Assembly: GCA_963836425.1 (NCBI GenBank) | Contig: CAWIJJ010000007.1 | Location: 1 to 64,000, forward strand | Origin: CAWIJJ01 sp963836425 | Lineage (GTDB): Bacteria > Acidobacteriota > Terriglobia > Bryobacterales > Bryobacteraceae | DNA length: 64,000 nucleotides | Direction: 5' to 3' | In this document: positions 27,241 to 39,762 of the stretch, one piece after another | Layout: each line of letters opens with the position of its first letter | Position numbering within the stretch: position 1 is the first letter of the stretch | Position numbers and translations under genes: made by a program | Notes under the pieces: model-generated | Seen by the model: the letters and a program-made list of their open reading frames with translations, nothing else | What the model was told of the DNA's origin: nothing | The model's database searches: none

Positions 27241-29142
27241 CGTGCGTACACCACCTTCGGATTGCGCGATTGCACCGTCACGCACTCGGTGTAGAACGCA
27301 AATTCCTTCATCGTGATCGCGTGGGTCGGGCAGCGCGAGGCGCACATGGCGCAGCGGATGCAGGTGGTCTCGTCCTTCATCATCACCGCGCCCATCTGGT
27401 CGAGCTCCTCGGGCGCATAGCTGCCGGATATCGCCGAACTCCTCGATGGCCTTGGCCAGCCACGTCTCGTCTTCGATCGAGCTTGCTCAATCCCACCAAG
27501 CTGGATCAGGTTCTCCGGGCAGACGTCCACGCAGCCGTTGCAGGCCACGCATATGCGACGTATCGAAAACCGTGTTGACGTTGCAGCGCAGGCAGCGCGA
27601 AGCCTGGCGCCGCGCTTCAGCCTCCGGAAAGCGTAACCTCCACGATCTCGAGCGATGCCGACCGCGGTCGCTTTCGAGCGCGGGCGGATTCCGGCGCGGG
27701 ATCACGTTCCAGCCCTCCGCCATGGTGTAGGCCGCCGGCATCCACTTCTTGCGCACCACGACGTCCGTGCGCGTGCCGCGCAGGTAATCATGCATGGACC
27801 GTGCCGCTATCTGCGCGGAGGCGATGGCGTCGATGAACAGCCGCGCGCCCGTGGGCGATATCGCCGCAGGCGAAGACGTCGGGCGCGGTGGTCTGGTAGG
27901 TCTCGCGGTTGACTTTGATCAGGCCGCGCTCGGATTCGACGCCGTCCGCCGGGTCGAGAAACGAGAGGTCGGACGGTCTGGCCGATGGCGAAGATGATGC
28001 TGTCCGCGGGGATGTCCTCCACTACGCTCTCGTCGAAGGTGGGGCTGAAGCGGCCGTTGGGCGTCGAACACCGACGTGCAGCGCACGGTGCGCAGGCCGC
28101 GCACCTTTCCGTCCTCGTGCAGGACCTCGCGCGGGCCGCGCGGATTGTGCAGGTGGATGCCCTCCTCCGCGCCTTCGTGGACTTCGATCTCGTCGGCCGG
28201 CATCTCGTTGCGGGCTTCCAGGCAGACCACGTGAACTTCCTTGTCGGCGCTGAGGCGCAGCGCGGAACGGGCCACGTCGTAGGCCAATGTCGCTCGTCGT
28301 GCGGGCGGCTACGGCGCGAGCGCGGCCACGTCGTAGGCCACGTTGCCGCCGCCGATCACCAGCACCCGCTTGCCCAGCGGCAGGGGAGTGCCACCGTTGA
28401 AGGCGCGCAGAAAGTCCATGCCGTCGATGACGCCTTCGGCTTCCGATCCCGGCAGCGCAGCCGGCGGCCCTTGGGCAGGCCGATGCCGAGGAAGATCGCC
28501 TGATAGCCTTCGCGCCGCAGGTCCGCGATGGAAAAGTCGCGGCCGAGCCTCATGGTTGCACTGCAGCTCCACGCCCAGCGACAGGATCGCCTGGATTTCG
28601 TGACGCACCAGTTCGCGCGGCAGCCGGAAAACCGGCACGCCGACCGTCAGCATGCCGCCCGGTTCGGCGTCGCGATTCGAACACGGTGACCTTGTAGCCG
28701 ATCTTGCACCAGGTCGTGCGCCACGGTCAGTCCGGAGACGCCCGCGCCGATGACGGCCACGCGCTCGGATAGCTTCGCCGCCGTGCGGACGCGGCGCCAG
28801 CATCGTTGTCATTCGCGCTTCGCGGTGCAGCCGGTAGTCGCCCGTCTCGGGACCGAACTTGTCGGTGACGAACCGCTTCAGCGGCCGGATCGTGACCGGA
28901 GCGTCCACATCTCCGCGCCGGCAGTTGGCTTCACAGGGCGCGCCGCACACTCGTCCGCAGATGGAGGCGAACGGATTCGTCGCGCGCGCGATCCGGTAGG
29001 CGTCTTCGTAGCGCCCTTCGGCGATGGCCGTCACGTACCCGCAGGCATCGGTGTGCACCGGGCAGGCGTGCCGGCACTTCACCATCTCCATCCAGTAATC
29101 GGTGGCGTCGGGGACGCGCACCTGGTAGAAGCCGTTTTGCAT
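27237..29142 (-). CDS. GltD-like FAD-dependent oxidoreductase with C-terminal 4Fe-4S clusters, many frameshifts
   Basis: Related to the small subunit of glutamate synthase, which moves electrons between NAD(P)H and iron-sulfur clusters. The N-terminal cluster region reads CRHACPVHTDACGYVTAIAEG, then ICGRVCGAPCEANCRRG; FAD and NAD(P) Rossmann motifs are visible in pieces (RVAVIGAGVSGLTVAHDLV; RVLVIGGGNVAYDVA). The C-terminus carries CNGCVDVCPENLI and TCIRCAMCASRCPTHAITM. At least ten single-base shifts and an extra 54-nt copy-flanked segment at 28270-28340 prevent one continuous reading, yet every piece is family-like. Corrected length is about 630 residues. Its position inside a cbb3 operon is unusual and suggests an electron input or a ferredoxin-linked role. 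Confidence 0.75.
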
Positions 29143-29156
29143 CGAACGCGATCCCT

Positions 29157-29441
29157 TCAGTGCCCTTTGCGAAACGAGAAGGCCACCACGATAATGCCGA
29201 ACACCACGATCATGGCGGCCACCGAGTACATGAGCGCGCCGGAGGCCTCGGTGGCTGCGTTGAACGCCCGCACCAGGCCGCCGCGGTCGGGGTGATTTAC
29301 TTCCCCATACATATAGAGGAAGAAGTATCCAAGCGCGCCGGCCGCGATGACGACGTACGCGAGTTTCAAAAAGCCGGGCACGTCGGTGCCCTGGCGTTCG
29401 GTGATCCAGCCTTCCGCGTAGTCCTTGATCTTTGGTTCCAT
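29157..29441 (-). CDS. 94-residue membrane protein between CcoQ-like and GltD-like genes
   Basis: Starts at ATG 29441 (MEPKIKDYAEGWITERQG), one base after the upstream stop. Two transmembrane helices can be seen, about residues 26-43 (LAYVVIAAGALGYFFLYM) and about 68-90 (ALMYSVAAMIVVFGIIVVAF). I do not recognise the family. The position, where many cbb3 operons place ccoP, and the 'YMYGEVNHPDRGG' loop between helices could mean it is a membrane anchor that replaces the N-terminal part of CcoP, with the heme domains supplied by the heptaheme cytochrome. That is inference. Confidence 0.72.
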   Translation of the reverse strand: MEPKIKDYAEGWITERQGTDVPGFLKLAYVVIAAGALGYFFLYMYGEVNHPDRGGLVRAFNAATEASGALMYSVAAMIVVFGIIVVAFSFRKGH

Positions 29442-29442
29442 A

Positions 29443-29613
29443 TCAGTTGCTCCCCTCGTCGCCGTCATCGAACACCCGGTACTTCACCTCCTCCGCCTGC
29501 TTGCCCCAATACCCGTCGCGCCAGGAGCGCACGAAGAAGTAAATCGCTACGAACAGGCAGATCGCGAAGAACAGGTACGAAAAGTAAATGCTCGGCCAGG
29601 TGTAGTCCGTCAT
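29443..29613 (-). CDS. ccoQ: CcoQ/FixQ-like small subunit (56 residues)
   Basis: A short gene between ccoO and the 94-residue gene. It starts ATG 29613, overlapping the ccoO stop as ATGA, and ends TGA 29443. The protein begins MTDYTWPSIYFSYLFFAICL, has one transmembrane helix over about residues 9-28, and a polar charged tail (SWRDGYWGKQAEEVKYRVFD) ending DGDEGSN. Length, topology and position match CcoQ, which stabilises the cbb3 complex. The acidic C-terminus is typical. It is easily missed because of its size. Confidence 0.8.
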   Translation of the reverse strand: MTDYTWPSIYFSYLFFAICLFVAIYFFVRSWRDGYWGKQAEEVKYRVFDDGDEGSN

Positions 29614-30168
29614 CGCTCGTAATCCTTATCCGGCCGCCAGTCTTTGGCGCGGCCCAGGGTCTGGAGGTAAGCCACCAGGGCGTTGAATTCCTGCGGGTTG
29701 CCGACGATCCACGGGAAGGGAGGCATGATGGAGCCGGGCACCAGGTCGCGCGGATTGCGGAAATGCGTGCGATGCCACTGGGTGTCGTACTTGCCGCCGA
29801 CCCGCGAAAGATCCGGACCGGTACGCTTGGTGCCGAACATGTGGGGATTGTCGTAGACGAATTCGTCGGGGGTGGAGACCGGCGAGTCCACGCCCTTCCA
29901 GCCGCTGCGCTTGGTATCGGCTACCAGCGTTCGGGTCTGCTGCGTGTGGCAATACCAGCAGCCCTCGCGCACGTAAATTGCACGGCCCTGGAGCTCGGTT
30001 TGGTTGAGTGGAACCAGTTTGCCGGTGGGTCCTTTAGCGGGGTCGTGGTTTTCGAACGGCCGCCCCCAGCTTTTGTCCACCATGGGCGGCACCACGGTGG
30101 TCAGCAGTCCTCCGATGAAGAACAGGACCAACGCCGCCACCACCGCGAACGTCGCGCTATTGTCGGCC

Positions 30169-30179
<11 letters not shown>
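29610..30179 (-). CDS. ccoO: cbb3-type cytochrome c oxidase subunit II (CcoO)
   Basis: Membrane-anchored monoheme cytochrome c of the oxidase, passing electrons to CcoN. It has 189 residues, with an N-terminal anchor (FAVVAALVLFFIGGLLTTVV) and the heme site GCWYCHTQQTRTLV (Cys74, Cys77, His78). Typical CcoO blocks follow: HMFGTKRTGPDLSRVGGKY, WHRTHFRNPRDLVPGSIMPP and FNALVAYLQTLG, with the axial Met in SIMPPFPW. The start overlaps the ccoN stop by 11 nt and its own stop overlaps ccoQ. The gene is intact. Confidence 0.93.
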
Positions 30180-33349
<3,170 letters not shown>

Positions 33350-33362
33350 GCGCTTCAGCCCC

Positions 33363-34639
<1,277 letters not shown>

Positions 34640-34643
<4 letters not shown>

Positions 34644-35128
34644 ACGTTCAAATAGGTTCCGGGTTTGATTTCGGCGTTCTTGTCGACTTCGATTTCGCCG
34701 TTCGGCGCCAGCGTGACCTTGTACCAGGGGAGGGGCTTCGGCGCGGGCCCGCCGGTGACCGTGCCGTCCTGGTCGTAGCGCGAGCCGTGGCACGGGCAAT
34801 CGAAGCCGGTGTCGGAAATACCTACCGTGCAGCCCAGGTGCGTGCAGGTAGTGGAAATGGCTGCCAGGCGGTTGCCGTCCCGCACGATGCAGATGTGCTC
34901 GGCCTCGCGGGCAATGCGGGTTCCGGGCGGAAATTCGTCCGGTTTGCCGATCTGGAATTTGGCCGGTTGCCCGTAAGTGACCCGAGGCTTGAAAAAGATA
35001 ACGTTGGAGATGGCCGCCAGAACCGCCGAACCGAACAGTCCCACGCCGGACAGCCACACCAGCGCCCGCCGCCGCGGTACGGTTTCGCCGCCGTGCTGCC
35101 TACTGTGACTTGCTGCTGCCTCCACCAT
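34640..35128 (-). CDS. Rieske [2Fe-2S] iron-sulfur protein of the bc complex
   Basis: Transfers electrons from quinol to cytochrome c. The twin motifs are TTCTHLGCTV (Cys95, His97) and DCPCHGSRYD (Cys111, His114), with the extra disulfide Cys100 and Cys113. The N-terminal part has RRRALVWLSGVGLFG and a single transmembrane helix, suggesting Tat export. The GGPAPKPLPWYKVTL motif near the C-terminus is typical. Start ATG 35128 overlaps the CcoS-like gene by about 29 nt. A GTG two codons later is an alternative. Length is 162 residues. Confidence 0.93.
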
Positions 35129-35300
35129 TTTCCTCCTCCTTGGACGAGTTCACGATTTCCTCCAGGTCGCTCCAGAAGACCTGGTACTTGGCGTCCTCAA
35201 TGTTGCGCAAGTAGTCTTTTTTAACTGCGAAGATGAAAATGCACACGCCGGCCAAGCCCATTACCAGGCTGGCCGCAAGTGCCACCCACGTCAATTCCAT
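35100..35300 (-). CDS. ccoS: CcoS-like small membrane assembly protein
   Basis: A 66-residue protein starting MELTWVALAASLVMGLAGVC with one transmembrane helix and a CcoS-like motif, IFIFAVKKDYLRNIEDAKYQ; CcoS proteins have 'WAVKSGQFDDLEGPA' at the same place. CcoS is needed for heme and copper incorporation into cbb3 oxidase. Here the gene lies near the head of the operon, right after the regulator, and overlaps the Rrf2 stop by 10 nt. The tail (SSKEEENGGGSSKSQ) is polar. The family assignment is moderate because the protein is short. Confidence 0.72.
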   Translation of the reverse strand: MELTWVALAASLVMGLAGVCIFIFAVKKDYLRNIEDAKYQVFWSDLEEIVNSSKEEENGGGSSKSQ

Positions 35301-35746
35301 TTGGAGATTTCGACCGGCGACAGAACCCGCATTTTCGCAGCCACTGCAAGCTGGGCCAGTTCGGCGATAGAGGTGTTTCTCAACACCTCGACCATGGCCT
35401 CCTGGGCGTTCTGCCAGACGACATGGGCCGGACACCAACTCTGCCGGCTGCAGGACTGATCGGAACCAAGGCAGACGTTCAAGCGGATTGGGCCCTCGAT
35501 CGCTTCCACGACTTCCAGAACCGAGGCGCCCTGGTGAACGACAGGAAGCTCAAAGCCTCCGGTGTTGCCGCGGTGCGACAATACCAGGCCGGCCCGGGTC
35601 AGGCTCTGCAATACCTTGGAAAGGAATTGTTCCGGGCACTCGGCGGCGGATGCCAAATCGGCCCTGCTGGCGCGCGTTCCCGGCGGCAACCCGGCAAGGT
35701 GAATCATCACCCGCACGGCATAGTCGGCAGCTCGTGTCAGTTGCAT
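35291..35746 (-). CDS. Rrf2-family iron-sulfur transcriptional regulator, head of the respiratory operon
   Basis: A 151-residue winged-helix regulator starting MQLTRAADYAVRVMIHLAGL, the standard Rrf2 opening. Three Cys in the cluster-binding loop, 92, 99 and 105 (NVCLGSDQSCSRQSWCPAH), have spacing close to IscR and NsrR, so it probably senses Fe-S status, NO or oxygen through a cluster. It is the first gene of the cbb3/bc operon, and its stop overlaps the CcoS-like gene, so it likely regulates its own operon. It starts at ATG 35746. The cysteine pattern supports a cluster-binding rather than a CymR-like member. Confidence 0.9.
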   Translation of the reverse strand: MQLTRAADYAVRVMIHLAGLPPGTRASRADLASAAECPEQFLSKVLQSLTRAGLVLSHRGNTGGFELPVVHQGASVLEVVEAIEGPIRLNVCLGSDQSCSRQSWCPAHVVWQNAQEAMVEVLRNTSIAELAQLAVAAKMRVLSPVEISKWN

Positions 35747-35800
35747 TGTGTATATTTAGACTCTTTTTATCCTGTTATCAGGCAAGCATTCTAAATGCCA
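35747..35800 (-). promoter_or_regulatory. Promoter/operator region of the respiratory operon
   Basis: An AT-rich stretch directly upstream of the Rrf2 gene. On the minus strand a TTGCCT-like -35 element is followed by A/T-rich candidates for the -10 (TAAATA near 35755). An inverted repeat GCATT-CTA-AATGC spans 35786-35798 and could be an Rrf2 operator, although it lies upstream of the likely -35. The rest of the 250-bp gap to 35998 shows no gene. Confidence 0.4.
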
Positions 35801-35997
35801 CATTTGAAAGGTTCGAATATCAGGACAAAGGGAGTCCAGAATTGGGTCAACCGCGAGGTTTGCCCCACCCAGGTGGGTGAATTTGCGAGGGGAAGGGCCG
35901 GCGCGGAGTACTGGCCGGCATAGGAGAAAGGACAAAAAAGGGGCAGGCCAGGAAGCCCGCCCCGTGCTCGATCGGCAGCGGAAACCGCCGCTTTCTC

Positions 35998-36744
35998 TCA
36001 ATACTGCCGTGTGACAACCGTGCGCATCGGAGGTGCAAAACGCGCAGGCGGTTCCTGCCGGTCCGTGGGCCGTTCGAGGACAAGGGAACGCAGTCCGGGA
36101 ATTGCACCCGGACGGGAACCTTTCTCGTGTGTAGGCAACTGGCCCGTGGTGAGATTCTTGAGGCCGAACAGCGCCAGCTCAAAGCGATCTTTGACGCCGA
36201 CCTTCTGGAAGAGACGCGACAGGTAAACCTTCACGGTTCCCTCCGAGATCATCAGCGTGGTAGCGATTTCTTTGTTTTTCAGACCCTGGGACAGAAGGCT
36301 GACCAGTTGACCTTCGCGCTGGGTGAGGGCCACCCGGCGGGCGCAAAGGAAACTGTCGGTCAGGGCCTTTTCAAACCAGAGTTCCCCGGCCTGAACCTTC
36401 TGGAGGCACTTGACCTGCAGGTCCGTGGGCAGGGTCTTGCGGAGGATTCCGCGGACGCCCAGCCCCATGGCCTGGAAGGCCAGCTCCGTGGATATGGAAT
36501 TGACCCAGAGCACGATTTTCGTGGAGGTCATGGCGTGCTTCATTTCACTCAGAACGGCGAACGTGATTTCGGGGGTAAGATCCATCAGAACCAGGTCCGG
36601 CGCACCGTGGGAGAGTTGTTCCATCACGCCACTCACGGTGGAGCAGGTGGGGAGCAGTTCGAAGCCCTCGATCTGCCTCAGGACCGATTCGAGGCCCTTT
36701 GCCAATATCGGCTCGTCGCTATAAAGAAGAACTCGCGTCAGCAT
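35998..36744 (-). CDS. NarL/FixJ-type response regulator
   Basis: A two-domain regulator of 248 residues. The receiver domain (about residues 1-120) has Asp55 in DLVLMDLTPE, the expected phospho-acceptor position, an acidic pocket at YSDEP (Asp10-Glu11) and a conserved Lys in GILRKTLPT. The C-terminal LuxR-type helix-turn-helix is VALTQREGQLVSLLSQG and LKNKEIATTLMISEGTVKVY. An extra C-terminal tail of about 45 residues (KGSRPGAIPGLRSLVLERP) follows. No histidine kinase is encoded nearby. The start is ATG 36744; a longer frame to 36792 is possible. It is divergent from the Tad locus and could regulate it, or the oxidase operon downstream; this is inference. Confidence 0.87.
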   Translation of the reverse strand: MLTRVLLYSDEPILAKGLESVLRQIEGFELLPTCSTVSGVMEQLSHGAPDLVLMDLTPEITFAVLSEMKHAMTSTKIVLWVNSISTELAFQAMGLGVRGILRKTLPTDLQVKCLQKVQAGELWFEKALTDSFLCARRVALTQREGQLVSLLSQGLKNKEIATTLMISEGTVKVYLSRLFQKVGVKDRFELALFGLKNLTTGQLPTHEKGSRPGAIPGLRSLVLERPTDRQEPPARFAPPMRTVVTRQY

Positions 36745-37214
36745 TTTTTTAGATGTCCTTTTCCGAATGGCGACATTCCCCACCGCCCGCATAGGAGTTT
36801 TCTCAGCCCATGCAGGTTATCAAGGAAGCCATACTCGGATTCTCTAATGAAATACCACCAATGTCAACGGAAAACTAACAGTACTCACGTTATTAATTCG
36901 TGGCATTAAATTAGAAAAAAATCTGAGAAAAAGCTCTGATAGTCTCTAACCCAGCTGTTAACTGTCTGTTTTCAGATAGTTGCGGCGCAATTTGACTTCT
37001 GCAGTCGATCCGGATAAATAAGTGAGAAGATAATTCCCGGCTAATATCCCCACCGGAATATCCCGGTACTACCCGCAATTGCGGATATCGGGATCTCATT
37101 CTCGTGAGTGCTTCCGGATCCTGATAACCTTTGCAAACACCGCCGTATAGCCCATTTACGATATTGATCCTTCACGATCCGCGGCGCTAAATTCGCGATT
37201 GGCAACCACTGGAA
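36745..37214. other. AT-rich divergent intergenic region upstream of the Tad locus
   Basis: About 470 bp without a gene, markedly richer in A/T than the flanks, with runs such as TTAGAAAAAAATCTGAG (about 36911-36927). It should hold the promoters of the leftward regulator and the rightward PilZ-led locus. A perfect 12-bp palindrome CCGCAATTGCGG lies at 37073-37084, enclosed by ATCCCG and CGGGAT half-sites (about 37060 and 37087), and AATATCCC occurs twice nearby. This looks like an operator cluster. No convincing riboswitch or small RNA is visible. Confidence 0.5.
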
Positions 37215-37601
37215 ATGCGAAACATCAATCGGCGAGAAAGCCCGCGAATCGAAGTGAAGCTCCGGTGCCATGTCACATCTCCGGCGCTCTGGATGCGTGG
37301 TGCCATGTACACGGAGAACATCAGCCGGAGCGGGGCATTGATCGCCTGGTGCGGCGACGGCGTCGCCCTTCCCTTGCCTTCGATCGGACAGATCCTCACG
37401 CTCGAGGTCGAACTGCCTGCCAATCACGGATTCGGTCAGAAATGTATTCATTGCCAGGGCACGGTCACCCGGATTTCGCCGGCGGAGGCCGGTGCCGCGC
37501 AGGTCGCGCTGCGTGTGAATTATATGGATTTCCGCTCATTCCACGACCGGATTCGGAATTTTCAGGCGTTGCAGCCTGTCGCCAGTAGCTGGATGGCTTG
37601 A
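37215..37601 (+). CDS. PilZ-domain protein (c-di-GMP receptor type)
   Basis: A 128-residue single PilZ domain. It begins MRNINRRESPRIEVKLRCHV, with the RRxxPR c-di-GMP motif, and has TENISRSGALIAW, the second conserved motif (xNxSxxG). PilZ proteins bind c-di-GMP and control motility, pili or polysaccharide export. Here it heads the Tad pilus locus. Its stop overlaps the start of the next gene (TGATG at 37599-37603), so the two are coupled. The arrangement suggests that c-di-GMP governs pilus output. Confidence 0.88.
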   Translation: MRNINRRESPRIEVKLRCHVTSPALWMRGAMYTENISRSGALIAWCGDGVALPLPSIGQILTLEVELPANHGFGQKCIHCQGTVTRISPAEAGAAQVALRVNYMDFRSFHDRIRNFQALQPVASSWMA

Positions 37602-39301
37602 TGAATCAACCCGCCCAATCCCGATTTGTGCTGAAGCTGCTGCCCTCTTTTGCAGACTTCGCCTTCCTGGCGCCGATCGCATTTCTCTTCGGCCGCATGG
37701 AGGGTTTGCACACGCTGCTGGGCGACGGCGATACGGGATGGCACATTCGCACCGGCCAGTGGATTCTCAGCCACGGAACGGTTCCCACCACCGATCCTTT
37801 TTCCTTCACCAAGCCGGGTGAACCGTGGTTTGCGTGGGAGTGGCTCTCGGATGTGGTCCTGGCCCTGTTGCACCGGGTTGGCGGCCTTCAGGCGGTCGGC
37901 ATTTTTGGAATTCTAATGGTGTGCGCCGTCTTCACTCTCCTTTATAGGATAACGAGGCGCAAAGCGAACCCGGTGGTTGCCATCATTATTACCATGGTGG
38001 CGACGGCGGCCGGTTCCATTCACTGGCTGGCCCGACCGCACCTTTTCACTCTCCTGTTCCTGGTGATCTTCTACGGCGGCCTGGAGTCGATCCGGGAGGG
38101 ACGGCCACGGTTCGCGGGAATCCCCTGGGTTTGGATTTTTCCGGTAATTACGGTCCTGTGGACCAATCTGCACGGCGGCTTCTTTGTCGGGATTCTGATG
38201 GTGGCGGCGTACGCAGCCGGCGAAGTGGTGAGCCTGGCGCTCGAGCGCGACTCGAAGGCCCGCGCAAATCACCAGCGCACCGCGCGAGCCTTTCTCCTAT
38301 CAGCGGCAGCCTGCGTCGCCGCAAGCTTCGCGAACCCCTATTTCTACCAGTTGCACCTGCACATGTTGCGGTATCTGCGCAATCCGTTCAACTCGGAGCA
38401 TATCGTAGAGTTCCTCTCTCCCAACTTCCACCACCCCACCGCCATATTCTTCGAGGCGCTGCTGGTGTTGGGGATGGCCGCCGCTTTCTGGAACCTGGCG
38501 CAGAGGCGCTTCACCGAGCCGATTCTCCTGTTGATGTGGGCGCATGCTGCGCTACTGGCCAACCGGAACATTCCGCTTTTTGTCATCGTGGCCGCGCCCG
38601 TAGCTGCCTGCGCTGTAGACCGCTGGCTGGCAGGGCTGCCGCACAGGGCGGTGGCCGGATGGGTGAAAGGGGCGGCGGAGCGCTTCAACCGGGTCGCCGC
38701 GGAAATGCAGGAAACCGAGTCGGTGGGCCGCTTCCACGTGGTCAGCGCGGCCGGACTGGCTCTGGTTCTGGCACTCATCTTTGCGCCCCGTCCGCCCGCC
38801 AAGTTCCGCGCCGAATTCGATCCCAAGAGATACCCGGCAGCGGCCCTGGCTACCCTCGCGCAGGTACCCGGCGCGCATATCTTTTCGAACGACGAATGGG
38901 GCGACTACCTTATCTGGAGCCTCTACCCGCGGCAGCGCGTGTTTGTGGACGGCCGCAGCGATTTCTACGGCAACGATTTCGACGAGAAGTACCTGGATGC
39001 GATCAGCGTGAAGCACGGATGGGAGCAAACCCTCGAGCGCTTCAACGTGGACACCGTTCTACTTCCCCCGGATGCACCTCTCACCGGCGCTTTGAAGCTC
39101 TCCAGCGACTGGCGCGTCGTTTTTGACGACGGCATCAGCCTGGTCTTCCGGTCCGCCGTGCGATCCGCGGGCGAAACAGCTTCCGTCACCAGCGGTGACG
39201 GCTCAGGACGTGATCGAACGATTCCCAAACCCGAGACAAGGGAACGCGCGATTACAAACAACAACCCAAATCGAGAACATTTAGGAGCGAACACAAAATG
39301 A
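37601..39301 (+). CDS. Large polytopic membrane protein, possibly GT-C glycosyltransferase-like
   Basis: A 566-residue protein with about 10-12 predicted helices. ATG 37601 overlaps the PilZ stop. The first extracytoplasmic loop has GDGDTGWHIRTGQWILSHG and the TTDPFSFTKPGEPWFAWEWL block, a layout like acidic GT-C-type enzymes (D near the first loop). Helical segments include IAFLFGRMEGL, LFTLLFLVIFYGGLE and VSAAGLALVLALIFAP, and a soluble C-terminal domain (SNDEWGDYLIWSLYPRQR) follows. The family is seen in Acidobacteriota next to pilus or envelope genes but has no proven activity that I know of. Its stop overlaps the Flp pilin start (ATGA at 39298-39301). It may modify the pilin or a surface glycan. 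Confidence 0.75.
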   Translation: MNQPAQSRFVLKLLPSFADFAFLAPIAFLFGRMEGLHTLLGDGDTGWHIRTGQWILSHGTVPTTDPFSFTKPGEPWFAWEWLSDVVLALLHRVGGLQAVGIFGILMVCAVFTLLYRITRRKANPVVAIIITMVATAAGSIHWLARPHLFTLLFLVIFYGGLESIREGRPRFAGIPWVWIFPVITVLWTNLHGGFFVGILMVAAYAAGEVVSLALERDSKARANHQRTARAFLLSAAACVAASFANPYFYQLHLHMLRYLRNPFNSEHIVEFLSPNFHHPTAIFFEALLVLGMAAAFWNLAQRRFTEPILLLMWAHAALLANRNIPLFVIVAAPVAACAVDRWLAGLPHRAVAGWVKGAAERFNRVAAEMQETESVGRFHVVSAAGLALVLALIFAPRPPAKFRAEFDPKRYPAAALATLAQVPGAHIFSNDEWGDYLIWSLYPRQRVFVDGRSDFYGNDFDEKYLDAISVKHGWEQTLERFNVDTVLLPPDAPLTGALKLSSDWRVVFDDGISLVFRSAVRSAGETASVTSGDGSGRDRTIPKPETRERAITNNNPNREHLGANTK

Positions 39302-39480
39302 CGTTTGTACGCAATTTCTGCAATGACGAGCAGGGCCAGGACCTCATCGAATACACCCTGCTGATGGCTTTCGTGGCGCTGGCATCGGCGGCACTTTTCC
39401 TCGGCACCGGCGGCAGCATCTCCGGTATCTGGACGAAGGTCAACAGCCAGCTCGTGGCCGCCAACACGGCAGCCAACTAG
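39298..39480 (+). CDS. flp: Flp/Fap-type pilin
   Basis: A 60-residue pilin that polymerises into the Tad pilus. The pre-pilin motif is G13-QDLI-E18-Y19 (EQGQDLIEYTLL), with cleavage after Gly13 and the signature Glu-Tyr, followed by the hydrophobic helix (LMAFVALASAALFLG). The start ATG overlaps the stop of the preceding membrane protein. No prepilin peptidase (CpaA/TadV) gene is visible in the window, so it must be encoded elsewhere. A single pilin gene is present. Confidence 0.93.
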   Translation: MTFVRNFCNDEQGQDLIEYTLLMAFVALASAALFLGTGGSISGIWTKVNSQLVAANTAAN

Positions 39481-39762
39481 TCGAACGGAGGGCCGCGCCG
39501 GAGCGAAGCAACCAGGTCGTCCGGCGCGCTCCACCCTGGTTGAAAACCGGGAAGATTCAAAGCACGGTTCTATGAACCAATGAAGAGAATAACGTGGGGA
39601 GCCAAGGGTCGAAGTGAGCAGTTTGGAATTATGTTCCGGCTCCCCTTGCATCTGGAGACTGGGAGTTCCGGTGGCCCGCCTCCCGGCAACTTTTTGGCGG
39701 CCGCACATTCAGCCTGAGGATCGAGGGCTGGCGCGAGCAGGCCAGCAGCGGGGAGTTTTGCA
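39481..39762 (+). promoter_or_regulatory. Leader with stem-loops between the pilin gene and cpaB
   Basis: This 282-bp gap has no gene. Two perfect 8-bp stems can be formed: GCGCCGGA/TCCGGCGC (39495-39502 with 39520-39527), just after the pilin stop, and GGGGAGCC/GGCTCCCC (39596-39603 with 39638-39645). A smaller GGTTC-TAT-GAACC hairpin lies between (about 39566-39578). The first hairpin lacks a T-run, so it may protect the abundant pilin mRNA or reduce read-through. A ribosome site (GGGGAG) precedes the cpaB ATG. Confidence 0.45.

Noticed and set aside
35756..36001. An 81-codon minus-strand frame between the response regulator and the Rrf2 gene
   Set aside because: It covers the likely operon promoter region, has no ribosome site or motif, and overlaps the regulator's end.
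37041..37451. A 136-codon minus-strand frame across the start of the PilZ gene
   Set aside because: It is antisense to a clear PilZ domain and runs through the AT-rich operator region.
39481..39762. A c-di-GMP (GEMM-type) riboswitch before cpaB, suggested by the PilZ context
   Set aside because: Stem-loops are present but the conserved GEMM core motifs are not visible.
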